From: Bin87 sp963666865
GTDB lineage: Bacteria > Chloroflexota > Dehalococcoidia > Lucifugimonadales > UBA3495
Assembly (NCBI GenBank): GCA_963666865.1
Contig: OY763072.1
Span: 620,001-684,000, forward strand
Direction of reading: 5' to 3'
DNA: 64,000 bases
Shown here: positions 7,035-15,348 of the stretch, piece by piece
How the letters are laid out: every line of letters starts with the position of its first letter
Numbering within the stretch: the stretch's first letter is position 1
Program-made: the position numbers and the translations under genes
Notes under the pieces: model-generated
Database searches by the model: none
What the model was told of the DNA's origin: nothing
What the model saw: the letters and a program-made list of their open reading frames with translations, nothing else

Positions 7035-8942
7035 ATGATACGTCGTCCGTGTGCATCGTTCGCGCCGGTGATGGGCGCGTTGTTGGCATTAGCGTTACTG
7101 ACCGCAGTGGCCTGTGGAGGAGCCGAAGCGCCCCCGGAGACCCAAACCGCGGCGCCCGCCGGCGGCGACAGCGCCGCAAGTCCGGCCCAACCGCAATCGC
7201 AAGCCCAACCCCAAGCGCAGACCCAACCGCAGGCTCAGCCTCAAAACCAGGGGCAAAGCCAGAGTCAAACCGCCGCAGAGCCCACCGCCACCAGCGTGCC
7301 CCAAGCGGCTGGGGAAGCCGCCGCCACTCCGACGCCCCTGCCGGCCGCTCTGCCCTCCGAGGTGGTGGCCAACCCCATCACCAAGGACGTTTATGCCAAC
7401 GCGCAGTATGGCGGCATTCTGAGACGTGGCGGCTACTCGGATCCAGCGCACTACGACCTGATGCAGGTTTCCAGCGTCGTCAACTCTTTCAAGCAGATGA
7501 TGCTGCTGAACAACGTGCTGCGCTACAACCCCATCGACGCCGGGCAGACCATCATCCCGGACCTGGCGACCAGCTGGGAAGTATCGGAAGATGGCAAGGT
7601 CTGGACGTTCCCGCTGCGCGAGGGGGTGTCATTCCACGACGGGACGATTATGAACGCCGACGACGTGGCCGCATCCTGGTCCCGGGTCATTGACCCTCCA
7701 GGCGGCGTGGTCAGCGCGCGCAAGGGTCTGTATTCGCCTTTCAGTCCGTCGATACAGGTGGTGGACCCGCTGACGGTTCAGTTCGATTTTGAAAAAGCCC
7801 CGCCGCTGAACTACGGGCTGAATCTGTTCGCCCTGGAATGGCATGGTGTGTTCCCCAAGGCGTTCCTGGAGGCCAACAACTACGACCTGAAGCTGAACGG
7901 CGACGATGCCCCCGGCACCGGCGCGTTCCAGTTCCTGGAACACCAGGAGGGCGAGGTTTGGAAGAACGAGCGGTACCCGGACTACTGGAACGAGGGACTT
8001 CCGTACCTCGACGAGGTATGGACCTATCCCCTGGGGTCCAGCCTGAACCGCTCCGCCGCTCTGCTGGCCGGCAACGTCGAGTACGCCCAGACCATCGACC
8101 CGGCGGCCTACGAAATCCTGAAGAACGACGTGCGGTATGAAGCTCAGCCCTTCTCGTCCTACTCCTACGGCGCCGTTTGGTTCAACACTGACAAGGAGCC
8201 GTGGAGCAACCCCAAGGTCCGCAAGGCGATGTGGCTGGCCATCGACCGCCACGCCATCCACGAGGTGCTGAGCGAGTACGTTTTCGGATACCCGGGCGGC
8301 ACCGGCTGGACCTTCCAGGACCAGGCGTTCCAACTGCCACGGGCGGAGATCGACGCCAGGCTGGTGTATGACCGGGCCGCCGCTGAAGCAGAGGCCAAGC
8401 GGCTCATGGAAGAGGCCGGCTACGGCGAGGGCATCAAGAATGTTGACCTGATGCAGCGCGACCCAGCCAGCCCCTTCTACACCGCGGGAGCACAGTTCGT
8501 GCAACTGGAGTTCAAGCGCATCCTTGGCATTGAATCGACCATTCGGCCGGTTGCTTCAGCAGTCTGGTTCGAGGAGATGGCCAACCGCAACTTCGACATC
8601 ACGCTGGGCGCCACCGCCGCGCCCTTCATCGATCCGTCGGCTTACCTGAACACCTTCTACAACTGCGAAGGCGGCGAGAATTACTCCAACTACTGTAACG
8701 AGGAATTCGATGCCATCATGAAGCAAGTGGACGCCGAACCGGACTTCGACAAGCGCTTTGAGTTGGTGCAGCAGGCCGCCCAAATCCTGGATGATGATCC
8801 GCCCACGGTTGAGTTCTGGTACAACCGCACCCTCGCCGCGTGGCTCACCTGCGTCCACGGCATTGAGGGCAAGAACGGCGCCCTGGTGCACAACCTGGAC
8901 CGCATGGACACCGTGTGGATGGACGCGGGCTGCAGCCAGTAG
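7035..8942 (+). CDS. Peptide-type ABC transporter substrate-binding lipoprotein, paralogue 1
   Basis: This is a solute-binding protein of family 5 (SBP_bac_5, DppA/OppA-like). It captures a substrate outside the membrane and delivers it to Dpp-type permeases. The signal peptide ends in LLTAVAC with the lipid-modified Cys at residue 27. A Gln/Pro/Ala low-complexity linker follows to about residue 100. The two-lobe binding domain contains TIIPDLATSWEVSEDG, WTFPLREGVSFHDG, and a C-terminal region rich in Trp/Tyr. AGGAGG lies eight bases before the ATG. It is the first of three tandem close paralogues (7035, 9252, 11427), followed by two permeases. Substrate is unknown. Confidence 0.9.
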   Translation: MIRRPCASFAPVMGALLALALLTAVACGGAEAPPETQTAAPAGGDSAASPAQPQSQAQPQAQTQPQAQPQNQGQSQSQTAAEPTATSVPQAAGEAAATPTPLPAALPSEVVANPITKDVYANAQYGGILRRGGYSDPAHYDLMQVSSVVNSFKQMMLLNNVLRYNPIDAGQTIIPDLATSWEVSEDGKVWTFPLREGVSFHDGTIMNADDVAASWSRVIDPPGGVVSARKGLYSPFSPSIQVVDPLTVQFDFEKAPPLNYGLNLFALEWHGVFPKAFLEANNYDLKLNGDDAPGTGAFQFLEHQEGEVWKNERYPDYWNEGLPYLDEVWTYPLGSSLNRSAALLAGNVEYAQTIDPAAYEILKNDVRYEAQPFSSYSYGAVWFNTDKEPWSNPKVRKAMWLAIDRHAIHEVLSEYVFGYPGGTGWTFQDQAFQLPRAEIDARLVYDRAAAEAEAKRLMEEAGYGEGIKNVDLMQRDPASPFYTAGAQFVQLEFKRILGIESTIRPVASAVWFEEMANRNFDITLGATAAPFIDPSAYLNTFYNCEGGENYSNYCNEEFDAIMKQVDAEPDFDKRFELVQQAAQILDDDPPTVEFWYNRTLAAWLTCVHGIEGKNGALVHNLDRMDTVWMDAGCSQ

Positions 8943-9022
8943 CCGGTTTATCGTACGTCGTTGCGGGTGGACCATCACAATGGGCCTCCGCAACGACACC
9001 CACACAAATCGAATATTTGACA

Positions 9023-9051
9023 TTGACATCACCAATGGCAGTGCCTACAAT
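9023..9051 (+). promoter_or_regulatory. Promoter for the second peptide-binding protein
   Basis: TTGACA (9023-9028) and TACAAT (9046-9051) have a 17-base spacer. Spacer and flanks closely match those of the promoter at 11202-11230 (ATCACCAATGGCAGTGCC here, ATCCCCAATAGCAATGCC there), so the promoter was duplicated with the gene. The rest of the 309-base gap (8943-9251) is AT-richer than the genes and I see no ORF in it. A GGAGG precedes the ATG at 9252. Confidence 0.75.
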
Positions 9052-9251
9052 CCCGGCAGTCATTGGAAGAGCAAATTCCGTCGCTTATAGCGCAATCTAT
9101 CGAGTTATCGGTAGAAATAATATGCTATCCAAATCTATATTGCGTATAAGGAAGGTTTGGATGTGGGTTTACGGTTATTCCTAAATGCAACAAACTCCAC
9201 TGGCTGATCTTCGATGACGACAGGCGACCAAATCCCTACGGAGGACCGCTG

Positions 9252-11150
9252 ATGCCGAAGCGGCTGATCATATCTCCTGCCACTGCTCTTGCTGCGGCAC
9301 TGACAATTGCCATATTGACCGCCGTGGCCTGCGGTGGGACCGAGTCCCCTGCTCAGCAAGCGGCGCCAGCGGACACTGGAGCGACTGGTTCCGCCACCGC
9401 CGGAGCCGCGCCCCCCGCCAGCGGTGGCTCCGGAACCACGGGTGGAGCCGCCGGTTCTGGCGGGGGAACAGCTGCCCAACCCCAAGCGACGCGGGTTCCG
9501 CCTACGCCCCGGCCAACCACGCCCCCTGACGCGACGCCCACGCCGCTGCCGGCGGCTTTGCCATCCGAGGTCATTTCTAATCCGGTCACGAAGGACGCCT
9601 ACCCCGATGCACAGCGGGGTGGAATCCTGCGGCGCGGCGGGTATGTTGACCCGGCCCACTACGACCTGATGCAGGTCTCGAGCGTTTCCAACTCCTTCAA
9701 ACAGATGATGCTGTTGAACAACCTGCTGCGGTACAACCCGCTGGACGCCGGCAAGACCATTATCCCGGACATTGCCGCCAACTGGGACGTGTCCGAGGAT
9801 GGCGAGACGTGGACCTTCCCACTGCGGGAGAATGTGATGTTCCATGACGGGACGATCATGGATGCAGACGACGTGGCGGCTTCCTGGGGAAGGGTGATCG
9901 ACCCGCCCAGCGGTGTGGTCAGCGCGCGGAAGGGGCTGTACGCGCCTTTCGGACCGACCATCAACGTGATTGATCCACAAACAGTAGCTTTCAACTTCGA
10001 CGTTGCGCCCCCGCTGAACTACGGTCTGAACCTTTTCGCTCTGGAATGGCACGGAATCTATCCCAAGGATTTCCTGGAAGCCAACAACTACGACCTGAAG
10101 GTCAACGGCATAACCGCACCGGGGACCGGCGCGTTTCGGTTCCTGGAGCACCAGGAGGGTGAAGTCTGGAAGAATGAGCGGTTCCCCGACTACTGGAACG
10201 AGGGGCTGCCGTACCTTGATGAGGTGTGGACGTTCCCGTTGGGTTCCAGCGTGAACCGCTCAGCGGCGCTTTTGGCCGGAAACGTGCAGTACGCCCAGAC
10301 GGTGGACCCGGCCGCGTTTGAGATCCTGCAAAACGACGACCGCTACGAGGCCCAGCCCTTCTCATCGTATTCCTACTTTGCAGTGTGGTTCAACACCGAC
10401 AAGGAACCGTGGAACGACCCCAGGGTGCGGAGAGCCATGTGGCTGTCTGTGGACCGGGCCGCGCTGCACGAGGTGGTGAGCGAATGGCTGTTCGGCTATA
10501 TGGGCGGGACCGGCTGGACCTTCCCGGACCAGGCCTACCAGCTGCCGCAAGCGGAGATCGACACGCGGCTGGTGTTCAACCGGGAAGCGGCGGAAGCCGA
10601 GGCAAAGCGGCTTTTTGAGGAAGCCGGATACAGTGAAGGTGTCGAGAATGTTGACCTGATGCAGCGCGACCCGGCCAATCCACACTTCACCGCGGCGGCC
10701 CAATTCGTACAGCTGGAGTTCAAGCGGATATTGGGGATCGAGTCCACCATTCGACCGGTTGCGTCGGCCGTGTGGTTTGAGGAGTTGGCCAACCGCAACT
10801 TCGACATCACTGTGGGGGCTATCGCATCGCCGTTCATTGATCCTTCGGCGTACCTCAACAGCTTCTACCGATGTGGCGGAGGCGAGAACCACTCCAACTA
10901 CTGCAACCCCGAGTTCGACGCGCTGATGGCGCAGGTGGACGCGGAAGGCGACCTGGAGAAACGGTACGACCTGGTGCAACAGGCAGCGGCGATCTTGGAT
11001 CAGGACCCGCCGACGGTGGAATACTGGTACAACCGCACCCTCTCAGCGTGGCGTAGCTGCGTTCACGGCATCGAGGGCAAGCACGGCGCCCTGGTGCATA
11101 ACCTGGACCGCATGGACACGGTGTGGATGGATGAGGAATGCCGGCAGTAG
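9252..11150 (+). CDS. Peptide-type ABC transporter substrate-binding lipoprotein, paralogue 2
   Basis: This is the second family-5 solute-binding lipoprotein. The signal peptide has an LTAVAC lipobox with Cys27. The linker is Gly/Ala/Ser/Thr-rich rather than Gln-rich. From about residue 105 the sequence is nearly collinear with paralogue 1: RRGGYVDPAHYDLMQVSSV, IIPDIAANWDVSEDG, and the ending HNLDRMDTVWMDEECRQ. Differences cluster in the linker and a few binding-domain loops. It has its own promoter (9023-9051) and GGAGG, so it can be expressed separately from its neighbours. This fits sub-functionalised substrate recognition feeding one permease pair. Confidence 0.9.
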   Translation: MPKRLIISPATALAAALTIAILTAVACGGTESPAQQAAPADTGATGSATAGAAPPASGGSGTTGGAAGSGGGTAAQPQATRVPPTPRPTTPPDATPTPLPAALPSEVISNPVTKDAYPDAQRGGILRRGGYVDPAHYDLMQVSSVSNSFKQMMLLNNLLRYNPLDAGKTIIPDIAANWDVSEDGETWTFPLRENVMFHDGTIMDADDVAASWGRVIDPPSGVVSARKGLYAPFGPTINVIDPQTVAFNFDVAPPLNYGLNLFALEWHGIYPKDFLEANNYDLKVNGITAPGTGAFRFLEHQEGEVWKNERFPDYWNEGLPYLDEVWTFPLGSSVNRSAALLAGNVQYAQTVDPAAFEILQNDDRYEAQPFSSYSYFAVWFNTDKEPWNDPRVRRAMWLSVDRAALHEVVSEWLFGYMGGTGWTFPDQAYQLPQAEIDTRLVFNREAAEAEAKRLFEEAGYSEGVENVDLMQRDPANPHFTAAAQFVQLEFKRILGIESTIRPVASAVWFEELANRNFDITVGAIASPFIDPSAYLNSFYRCGGGENHSNYCNPEFDALMAQVDAEGDLEKRYDLVQQAAAILDQDPPTVEYWYNRTLSAWRSCVHGIEGKHGALVHNLDRMDTVWMDEECRQ

Positions 11151-11156
11151 CCTGTC

Positions 11157-11185
11157 GTAGGGGCGGGTTTGAAACCTGCCCCTAC
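11157..11185. repeat. AGGGGCGGGTTT palindrome (intergenic repeat family 2)
   Basis: This 29-base palindrome (GTAGGGGCGGGTTT / GAAACCTGCCCCTAC, one mismatch) starts seven bases after the stop of paralogue 2. It likely ends or stabilises that transcript. It matches the perfect copy at 13332-13360 after paralogue 3. Confidence 0.7.
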
Positions 11186-11201
11186 GTTCAAATATTTAGC
11201 A

Positions 11202-11230
11202 TTGACATCCCCAATAGCAATGCCTACAAT
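11202..11230 (+). promoter_or_regulatory. Promoter for the third peptide-binding protein
   Basis: TTGACA (11202-11207) and TACAAT (11225-11230) with a 17-base spacer repeat the promoter at 9023. The intervening 276-base gap also holds the hairpin at 11157 and no ORF. Confidence 0.75.
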
Positions 11231-11426
11231 CCCCGCAGTCGGTCGGAGAGCCGATTTTGTTATCGTTGACGCGCCAGCGAAACTTATCGACGACAACAAT
11301 GTTACACGATGCCATTTATCGTGAAACGTGACGATTTACACAGCGGATTATGGTTCTCCGAAAGCGCAATGAACGCGCCGGCGAATCTCTGATAGCGACA
11401 GGTTACCGAATGCCTGCGGAGGACAA

Positions 11427-13322
11427 TTGACACCGAAGCGACTCTTCACATCACCCGCCACGGCGCTGGCCGCCGTGTTGACAATCGCGCTCCTGGCCGC
11501 AATTGCCTGCGGCGGAACTGGAGCCCCGGCTCAGCAGCCCGCACCCGCCGACAGCGGAGCCTCCGGATCGGCTGCCCCCGCTACTGGCGGCGATTCCGGC
11601 GCCGCCGCCTCCACCGGTTCCGGCAGCGGCGACGCGCAGCCCCAGGCCCAACCTGAAGCCACCCGGGTTCCGCCGACGGCGCGCCCGACCACCCCGCCCG
11701 ACGCCACCCCCACGCCCTTGCCGGCGGCCCTGCCGTCCGAGGTGCTGGCCAATCCCGTTACCAAGGACGCCTATCCTGACGCTCAGTGGGGCGGCATTTT
11801 ACGCCGCGGCGGCTACTTCGACCCGGCCCACTACGACCTGATGCAGGTTTCCAGCGTTTCCAACTCCTTCAAGCAGATGATGGTGCTGAACAACCTGCTC
11901 CGTTACAACCCGCTGGACGGGGGCAAGACCATCATCCCGGATATCGCCACCAACTGGGACGTGTCCGAGGACGGCAAGACGTGGACCTTCCCGCTGCGGG
12001 AAAACGTGATGTTCCACACCGGCCAGATTATGGACGCCGACGACGTGGCAGCGTCCTGGTCGCGGGTGATTGACCCGCCGGCCGGCGTGGTCAGCGCCCG
12101 GAAGGGCCTGTACACGCCCTTCGGGCCGTCGATACAGGTGATCGACCCGCTGACGGTATCGTTCTCGTTTGAGAAGGCTCCGCCGCTGAACTACGGGTTG
12201 AACCTGTTCGCCCTGGAGTGGCACGGCATTTTCGAAAAGGGTTTCCTGGAAGATAACAACTACGACCTCAAGATCAATGGCGCCGATGCGCCGAGCACCG
12301 GCGCGTTCCGGTTCCTGGAGCACCAGGAGGGCGAGGTCTGGAAGAACGAGCGGTTCCCGGACTACTGGAACGAGGGCCTGCCGTACCTGGACGAGGTATG
12401 GACGTATCCGCTTGGCAACAGCACGACGCGCTCCGCCGCCCTGCTGGCGGGGAACGTGGAATACTCGCAGACCATCGACCCGGCGGCTTTCGAGATTGTT
12501 CAGAATGACGACCGCTACGAAGCGCAGCCCTTCTCGTCCTATTCCTACCTGGCGGTGTGGATCAACACCGACCGGGAGCCGTGGAACGACCCGCGGGTAC
12601 GCAAGGCCCTGTGGCTGGCCCTGGATCGGGACGCCATCCACGAGGTGGTTGGCGAGTGGCTGTACGGCTACAAGGGCGGCACCGGATGGACCTTCCAGGA
12701 CCAGGCGTTCCAGCTGCCGCAGGAGGAAATTGACACGCGGATGGTGTTCGACCGTCCGGCGGCGGAGGCCGAAGCCAAGCGGCTGATGGCCGAGGCCGGT
12801 TACAGTGACGGGATCAAGAACGTTGACCTGATGCAGCGCGATCCCAACAGCGCCCACTGGACGGCGGCCGCCCAGGTGGTGCAGTTGGAGTTCCAGCGGA
12901 TCCTGGGCATCGAGTCTGAGATCCGTCCAGTGGCGTCGGCGGTATGGTTTGAAGAGCTGGCGAACCGGAACTTCGACCTGACCATCGGCGGCATCGCATC
13001 GCCCTTCATCGACCCATCGGCCTACATGAACAGCTTCTATCGCTGCGGCGGCGGCGAGAACCACTCGAACTACTGCAACCCGGAGTTCGACGCCATCATG
13101 GAAAAGGTGGACTCCGAAACCGACTTTGACAAGCGGTACGAGCTGGTGCAGCAAGCGGCGGAGATCCTGGACGCAGACCCGCCGACGGTGGAGTACTGGT
13201 ACAACCGCACGCTTGGGGCGTGGCGCACCTGCGTCCACGGCATCGAGGGCAAGCACGGCGCGCTGGTGCACAACCTGGACCGCATGGACACGGTCTGGAT
13301 GGACGACGAGTGCCGGCAGTAA
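11427..13322 (+). CDS. Peptide-type ABC transporter substrate-binding lipoprotein, paralogue 3
   Basis: This is the third tandem family-5 solute-binding lipoprotein. The start is a TTG three bases after CGGAGGA, at the position where paralogue 2 has ATG. The signal peptide ends LLAAIAC (Cys28), and an Ala/Gly/Ser/Pro linker follows. The binding domain keeps the paralogue landmarks RRGGYFDPAHYDLMQ, GTGWTFQDQAFQLP and HNLDRMDTVWMDDECRQ. It lies 93 bases before the permease gene, with a strong palindrome in the gap. That arrangement often lets binding protein be made in excess over permease. The TTG start may lower its translation relative to paralogue 2. Confidence 0.9.
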   Translation: MTPKRLFTSPATALAAVLTIALLAAIACGGTGAPAQQPAPADSGASGSAAPATGGDSGAAASTGSGSGDAQPQAQPEATRVPPTARPTTPPDATPTPLPAALPSEVLANPVTKDAYPDAQWGGILRRGGYFDPAHYDLMQVSSVSNSFKQMMVLNNLLRYNPLDGGKTIIPDIATNWDVSEDGKTWTFPLRENVMFHTGQIMDADDVAASWSRVIDPPAGVVSARKGLYTPFGPSIQVIDPLTVSFSFEKAPPLNYGLNLFALEWHGIFEKGFLEDNNYDLKINGADAPSTGAFRFLEHQEGEVWKNERFPDYWNEGLPYLDEVWTYPLGNSTTRSAALLAGNVEYSQTIDPAAFEIVQNDDRYEAQPFSSYSYLAVWINTDREPWNDPRVRKALWLALDRDAIHEVVGEWLYGYKGGTGWTFQDQAFQLPQEEIDTRMVFDRPAAEAEAKRLMAEAGYSDGIKNVDLMQRDPNSAHWTAAAQVVQLEFQRILGIESEIRPVASAVWFEELANRNFDLTIGGIASPFIDPSAYMNSFYRCGGGENHSNYCNPEFDAIMEKVDSETDFDKRYELVQQAAEILDADPPTVEYWYNRTLGAWRTCVHGIEGKHGALVHNLDRMDTVWMDDECRQ

Positions 13323-13331
13323 CATAACCGC

Positions 13332-13360
13332 GTAGGGGCGGGTTTCAAACCCGCCCCTAC
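13332..13360. repeat. AGGGGCGGGTTT palindrome between binding protein and permease
   Basis: This is a perfect 29-base palindrome (arms GTAGGGGCGGGTTT, one-base centre) 10 bases after the stop of paralogue 3. It could act as a partial terminator or as a 3' protective hairpin upstream of the permease genes. Confidence 0.72.
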
Positions 13361-13415
13361 GATGCCAACCGTAGCAAACCGACACTTTGGAACAACCCGA
13401 TTAGGAGATGGCGTA

Positions 13416-14372
13416 ATGCAAAAGTACATCCTGCGCCGCGTGCTGCTCGCATTTCCGGCGCTCATCGGGTTGACCATCATCATCTTCCTGGTGATGCGCA
13501 TTCTGCCGGGCGACGTGCTGACCGTCATGTTCGGCGAGGAAGGCACCCTGCAGCTGAGCGAGGAAGACCGCCAGCGCATCATCGCCAGCCTGGGGCTGGA
13601 CAAGCCCATCTACCTCCAGTACGTGGACTGGCTCAAGGACATCGTAACGCTGAAGCTGGGCCAGTCCTTCTGGCGCTCCAGCACGGTGATGGACCTCATC
13701 ATGAGTCGTGGCCCCATCACCCTGGAGATCGCCATCATCTCGGTGCTGCTTTCATGGATAATCGGCCTGCCGGTGGGAATACTGGCGGCCATGAAACGGA
13801 ACAGCGTTTTCGACTACATCGGGCGGTTCTTCTCGGTGCTGTTCCTGGCCATACCGAACTTCTGGTTAGGAACCGTCATCGTATTAACCCTGGTGTTAAC
13901 GCTGGAATGGAAAGCGCCCCTGGGGGTCATCAACATCTGGGAAGACCCCTGGGCCAACCTGCAAATCGTGTGGGGGCCGGCGCTGGTGCTGGGACTGGGG
14001 CAGGCGGCTTACGTCTGCCGTATGGCCCGGTCGGCGCTGCTGGAGACCATCCATGAGGACTACATCCGCACGGCCCGGGCCAAGGGACTGGCGGAACGCC
14101 TGGTCATCATGCGCCACGCCCTGCGCAACGCCATCATGCCGGTGGTCACCCTGTCCGGCGTGCTGCTGGGTTTCCTGATTGGCGGCTCGGTGGCGGTGGA
14201 GCAAGCCTTCGGCGTACCCGGCCTGGGAAGGACCCTGGTGGCGGCATTCTTCGAGCGGGACTACGTGGTGATCCAGAACCTGGTGCTGTTGTACGGTTTC
14301 GTATTCGTGCTGACCAATCTGCTGGTGGACATATCCTACGCCTGGATTGACCCGCGGATCCGTTACAGCTAA
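13416..14372 (+). CDS. Dpp/Opp-type ABC transporter permease, DppB-like
   Basis: This is an inner-membrane permease with six predicted helices. The first segment (RRVLLAFPALIGLTIIIFLV) and the following RILPGD match the DppB/OppB N-terminal signature. The cytoplasmic EAA loop is present: ETIHEDYIRTARAKGL, then RHALRNAIMPV. The ending ISYAWIDPRIRY is typical of the family. The frame is open from 13362, but AGGAG lies eight bases before the ATG at 13416, giving 318 aa. The dppC-like gene begins 26 bases downstream. It should pair with that permease and with ATPases encoded elsewhere, because none is found here. Confidence 0.92.
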   Translation: MQKYILRRVLLAFPALIGLTIIIFLVMRILPGDVLTVMFGEEGTLQLSEEDRQRIIASLGLDKPIYLQYVDWLKDIVTLKLGQSFWRSSTVMDLIMSRGPITLEIAIISVLLSWIIGLPVGILAAMKRNSVFDYIGRFFSVLFLAIPNFWLGTVIVLTLVLTLEWKAPLGVINIWEDPWANLQIVWGPALVLGLGQAAYVCRMARSALLETIHEDYIRTARAKGLAERLVIMRHALRNAIMPVVTLSGVLLGFLIGGSVAVEQAFGVPGLGRTLVAAFFERDYVVIQNLVLLYGFVFVLTNLLVDISYAWIDPRIRYS

Positions 14373-14398
14373 TCCGGCCGGCGTACAGGAGCGTAATC

Positions 14399-15316
14399 GT
14401 GGCACAGCAAAACTCTGCAACAACCGCCGGCGAAGTCCTCGTTCAACAGGACGAGCCCCGAAGCCAGGGCTGGTGGTGGATCATCATCCACTTCTGCCAG
14501 CGCAACCCCATGGGCGCCGTATCGGGCGCGATGATCATCGTCATAGTCGCGGTGGCCATATTTGCCCCGTGGGTGGCCACCCACCATCCCACCGACGAAG
14601 CGAACTTCCGCGCGCTTCGGCAACCTCCCACCTCAGCGCACTGGATGGGTACCGACGATATCGGCCGAGACCTGTACAGTCGGGTGGTACACGGCGCCAG
14701 AATATCGCTTTTCGTTGCGCTGGTGGCAGTGCTCGTGGGAGACTTCCTGGGCGCGGCCTGGGGCGTGGCGGCGGGTTACATCGGTGGCCGGTTCGACATT
14801 TACAGCCAGCGTTTCCTGGAATTGATGATGTCCTTCCCCACGCTGATCCTGGCGATGATCCTGGTGCTGGCCATGGGGGCCGGCGTCTGGACCGTGATCG
14901 TGGCCATCAGTATCACGCGTGTCCCAATCGCAGTTCGGGTGATCCGGTCGGTGACCCTGAGCGTGAAGGAGTACGCCTACGTGGACGCGGCCCAGGCCAT
15001 CGGCGCGTCCAGCAGTCGGGTGATGATACGACACATCGCGCCCCAATGCGTCGCGCCCTGGCTGGTGCTGGCGACAGCCCACCTGGGATCGGTGATTATC
15101 CTGGAGGCATCGTTGGGGTTCCTGGGCGTGGGCGTGCCGCTGCCCACGGCAACTTGGGGCAATATGCTGGGCGGGCCGGTAGCCGCCGGGCTGATCCCCC
15201 GCTGGTGGATGGTGATCTTCCCCGGGCTGGCGATCACGATTACGGTGCTGGCCTTCAACCTGTTCGGCGACTCCATCCGCGACGCGCTGGACCCCAAGCT
15301 GCGGGGCCGGACCTAG
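14399..15316 (+). CDS. Dpp/Opp-type ABC transporter permease, DppC-like
   Basis: This is the second permease subunit, 305 aa with a GTG start. A cytoplasmic N-terminus precedes the first helix (AVSGAMIIVIVAVAIFAPWV). HWMGTDDIGRDLYSRVVHGARISL is the DppC/OppC signature after helix 1. The EAA loop reads EYAYVDAAQAIGASSSRVM and is followed by RHIAPQ. The ending LFGDSIRDALDPKLR is typical. It forms an operon with the DppB-like gene 26 bases upstream and probably with the beta-propeller gene 32 bases downstream. The DppD/DppF ATPases are absent from the window. Confidence 0.92.
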   Translation: MAQQNSATTAGEVLVQQDEPRSQGWWWIIIHFCQRNPMGAVSGAMIIVIVAVAIFAPWVATHHPTDEANFRALRQPPTSAHWMGTDDIGRDLYSRVVHGARISLFVALVAVLVGDFLGAAWGVAAGYIGGRFDIYSQRFLELMMSFPTLILAMILVLAMGAGVWTVIVAISITRVPIAVRVIRSVTLSVKEYAYVDAAQAIGASSSRVMIRHIAPQCVAPWLVLATAHLGSVIILEASLGFLGVGVPLPTATWGNMLGGPVAAGLIPRWWMVIFPGLAITITVLAFNLFGDSIRDALDPKLRGRT

Positions 15317-15348
15317 TCCTGCTACCGTAGCGGCGATAATCGGTTAGA

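Noticed and set aside
11799..13385. Long minus-strand open frame (528 codons)
   Set aside because: Antisense shadow of the third peptide-binding protein; no ribosome-binding site or motifs.
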